From Unio delphinus (lineage: Eukaryota; Mollusca; Bivalvia; Unionida; Unionidae): a stretch of 64,000 bases of DNA. Position 1 is the stretch's first letter. Each line of letters starts with the position of its first letter. The stretch is taken from assembly GCA_029339505.1 (NCBI GenBank), contig JAQISU010000115.1:6937001-7001000 (forward strand), given 5' to 3'. Positions 62,712 to 64,000 of this stretch are shown piece after piece. The notes beneath the pieces were generated by a model. The model was not told the origin of the DNA. It ran no database searches and worked only from the letters and a program-made list of their open reading frames with translations. The position numbers and the translations under genes were made by a program.

Positions 62712-64000
62712 ACTATATATATATATATATATATATATAAAGGGCATTGGACCTTAATTAATACATAGTTCTTAACTGCGGACATTATTTGAAAGATCTC
62801 GTTGATGAGTGTTCAGAAGGTCACAAGGACATCACATCTAGTGCAGTCTTAAAAAGACGCGACTTCAGATAGATGTTTACTTGATCTTTGTCTTCCCTGG
62901 GAAACCAGAGGCTGGAAAAGCTCTCGCTGGTGCTAAAGGAATGGACAGTTCCATGTGATCTGCTTAAATATTGATAGGATGCATTTGATCATCAGCAAGT
63001 GATATTGACATTTATGAACTGCCTGTCGATTTTCCACATCAATCGTGCATTTAGTGTTTTGGTCGGAAAACTTTTTTTTTTTTTTTTTTTTTTTCATTAG
63101 CTGAACTGGTATTGAAGTGAGTGGATAGTGCCATGTTTTGACCAAAAAATCTTACTGAAAGATGATTTAGAAGGGCCCTGTAGACTGGATCCAAGGCATT
63201 ACATTGATGCATACAGCCAGTAAAGTGCAACTAGTTGGTGTTGGTTCATGTTGTACCATCAGTTTTAACAGTGATTTATAAAAGCCAGTGCAAGGAGTCG
63301 TTTATATCTTGCCATCAGATTTAGAACACGCACCGACTATTGTTGTAGACTGGCACGTTAAAGATACAAGTAGCTACTACAATCGTCACAAATGTTCTTT
63401 GAATGCAATTTTATATGTAGAAAACTACAATAGAATATTGTAAATTTGCCCTGTTCTTGGAGCAATAATCATCTTGAAAAGTTCGTAAAATCTCGTTTTG
63501 CTTTCAAATTCAGTCCTCGAAATAGTTTTAATTTATTTAATGGCATGTGGATAAACGAGGAAATTGTGTGCATGTTGACAGTGATGTTACTACATTTTCA
63601 TTCTGCTGAAACTTCAGTCTAAATGTTTTACGATGTTTCTTCAACATTTTTTCATTTCAATTGAGATTATAGTATAACTACTAGTTGGCAACAAGGGAAA
63701 TTGTTGCTAAGCAGTGTTCATTCATGTGGTTCACTTTCGTGAGCAAACAAATGGTCAGTTTGTATGGGTAATATTTTGTTGAAATTTTGGCCCTTTGTAA
63801 CATCGCTAGTTGACACTGTTGGGCTAGATGAACTATAAAGAATTGTTTTTAAGGAACAAAGATGAATACTGGTTTTATGAAGTATGAACTTGGAGAGAAA
63901 GAGAGAATTTTTCCAAAATTGCCTGTGATGTTTGTGTTTGGACAAGTTTTATTAGTGCTATTTGTGTATGTTTAGTAATGCATGAGCATACAGTTGTTTT
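62712..64000 (+). other. Probable 3' UTR / downstream region of MDR gene
   Basis: Begins with a (TA)n tract (62714-62739) three bases after the stop. No canonical AATAAA was found before the window end, so the transcript end is either beyond 64000 or uses a variant signal. A T-run lies at 63070-63094. No other gene seen. Confidence 0.45.

Overview
The window is eukaryotic nuclear DNA from an invertebrate, most likely a lophotrochozoan and plausibly a mollusc. Genes are intron-split with GT..AG junctions, intergenic DNA is AT-rich and full of long (TA)n, (CT)n, (CA)n and (ATT)n tracts, and there are many tRNA-derived SINEs, non-LTR retrotransposons and small hAT-like MITEs. The phylum call is an inference from overall style; no sequence here fixes the species. 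No bacterial-type operon, CRISPR array or rRNA was seen.

Only one gene looks complete and functional: a six-coding-exon medium-chain dehydrogenase/reductase (MDR) gene on the + strand (58842-62711, 358 codons), with a TATA box near 57772 and a non-coding first exon ending at 57904. A second, diverged member of the same family is at the left edge (exons at 1-42, about 695-908, 1158-1456, 1986-2120 and perhaps 3017-3058). Relics of further copies are scattered between: one unmistakable exon at 11386-11587, and more doubtful exon-2-like sequences near 9400 and 29800. The window is therefore best read as a dispersed, decaying tandem family of MDR genes blown apart by mobile elements.

Layout. 1-3.4 kb: left MDR paralog with a SINE in one intron. 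3.4-9 kb: hAT-like MITEs, SINEs and microsatellites. 9-15.2 kb: MDR exon relics and a minus-strand CR1/L2-type LINE with an in-frame 21-bp minisatellite. 15.2-20.8 kb: mostly unrecognised AT-rich DNA with short tandem repeats. 20.82-24.89 kb: a nearly complete LINE with an 11-bp target duplication. 25.4-28.1 kb: a 23-bp minisatellite with 115-bp higher-order structure, interrupted by another CR1/L2-type LINE. 31-34.4 kb and 40.8-43 kb: two decayed L1-like LINE copies, each with its own internal minisatellite. 38.2-39.1 kb: a CR1/L2-type reverse-transcriptase fragment. 43.4-47.6 kb: unrecognised DNA with protein-like open stretches. 47.6-49.2 kb: a SINE cluster including a 381-bp tandem duplication. 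50.8-51.6 kb: a 27-bp minisatellite carrying a CACGTG palindrome in most of its central units. 53.8-55.9 kb: SINE, LINE 3' end and tRNA-like relics. 57.7-64 kb: the intact MDR gene.

The strongest unusual observation is that several LINE copies carry copy-specific minisatellite expansions inside their coding sequence at positions where sister copies in the same window are single-copy. The second is that the intact MDR protein keeps the Rossmann fold but lacks two of the usual catalytic-zinc positions, while its left paralog has also lost the glycine-rich nucleotide-binding motif.
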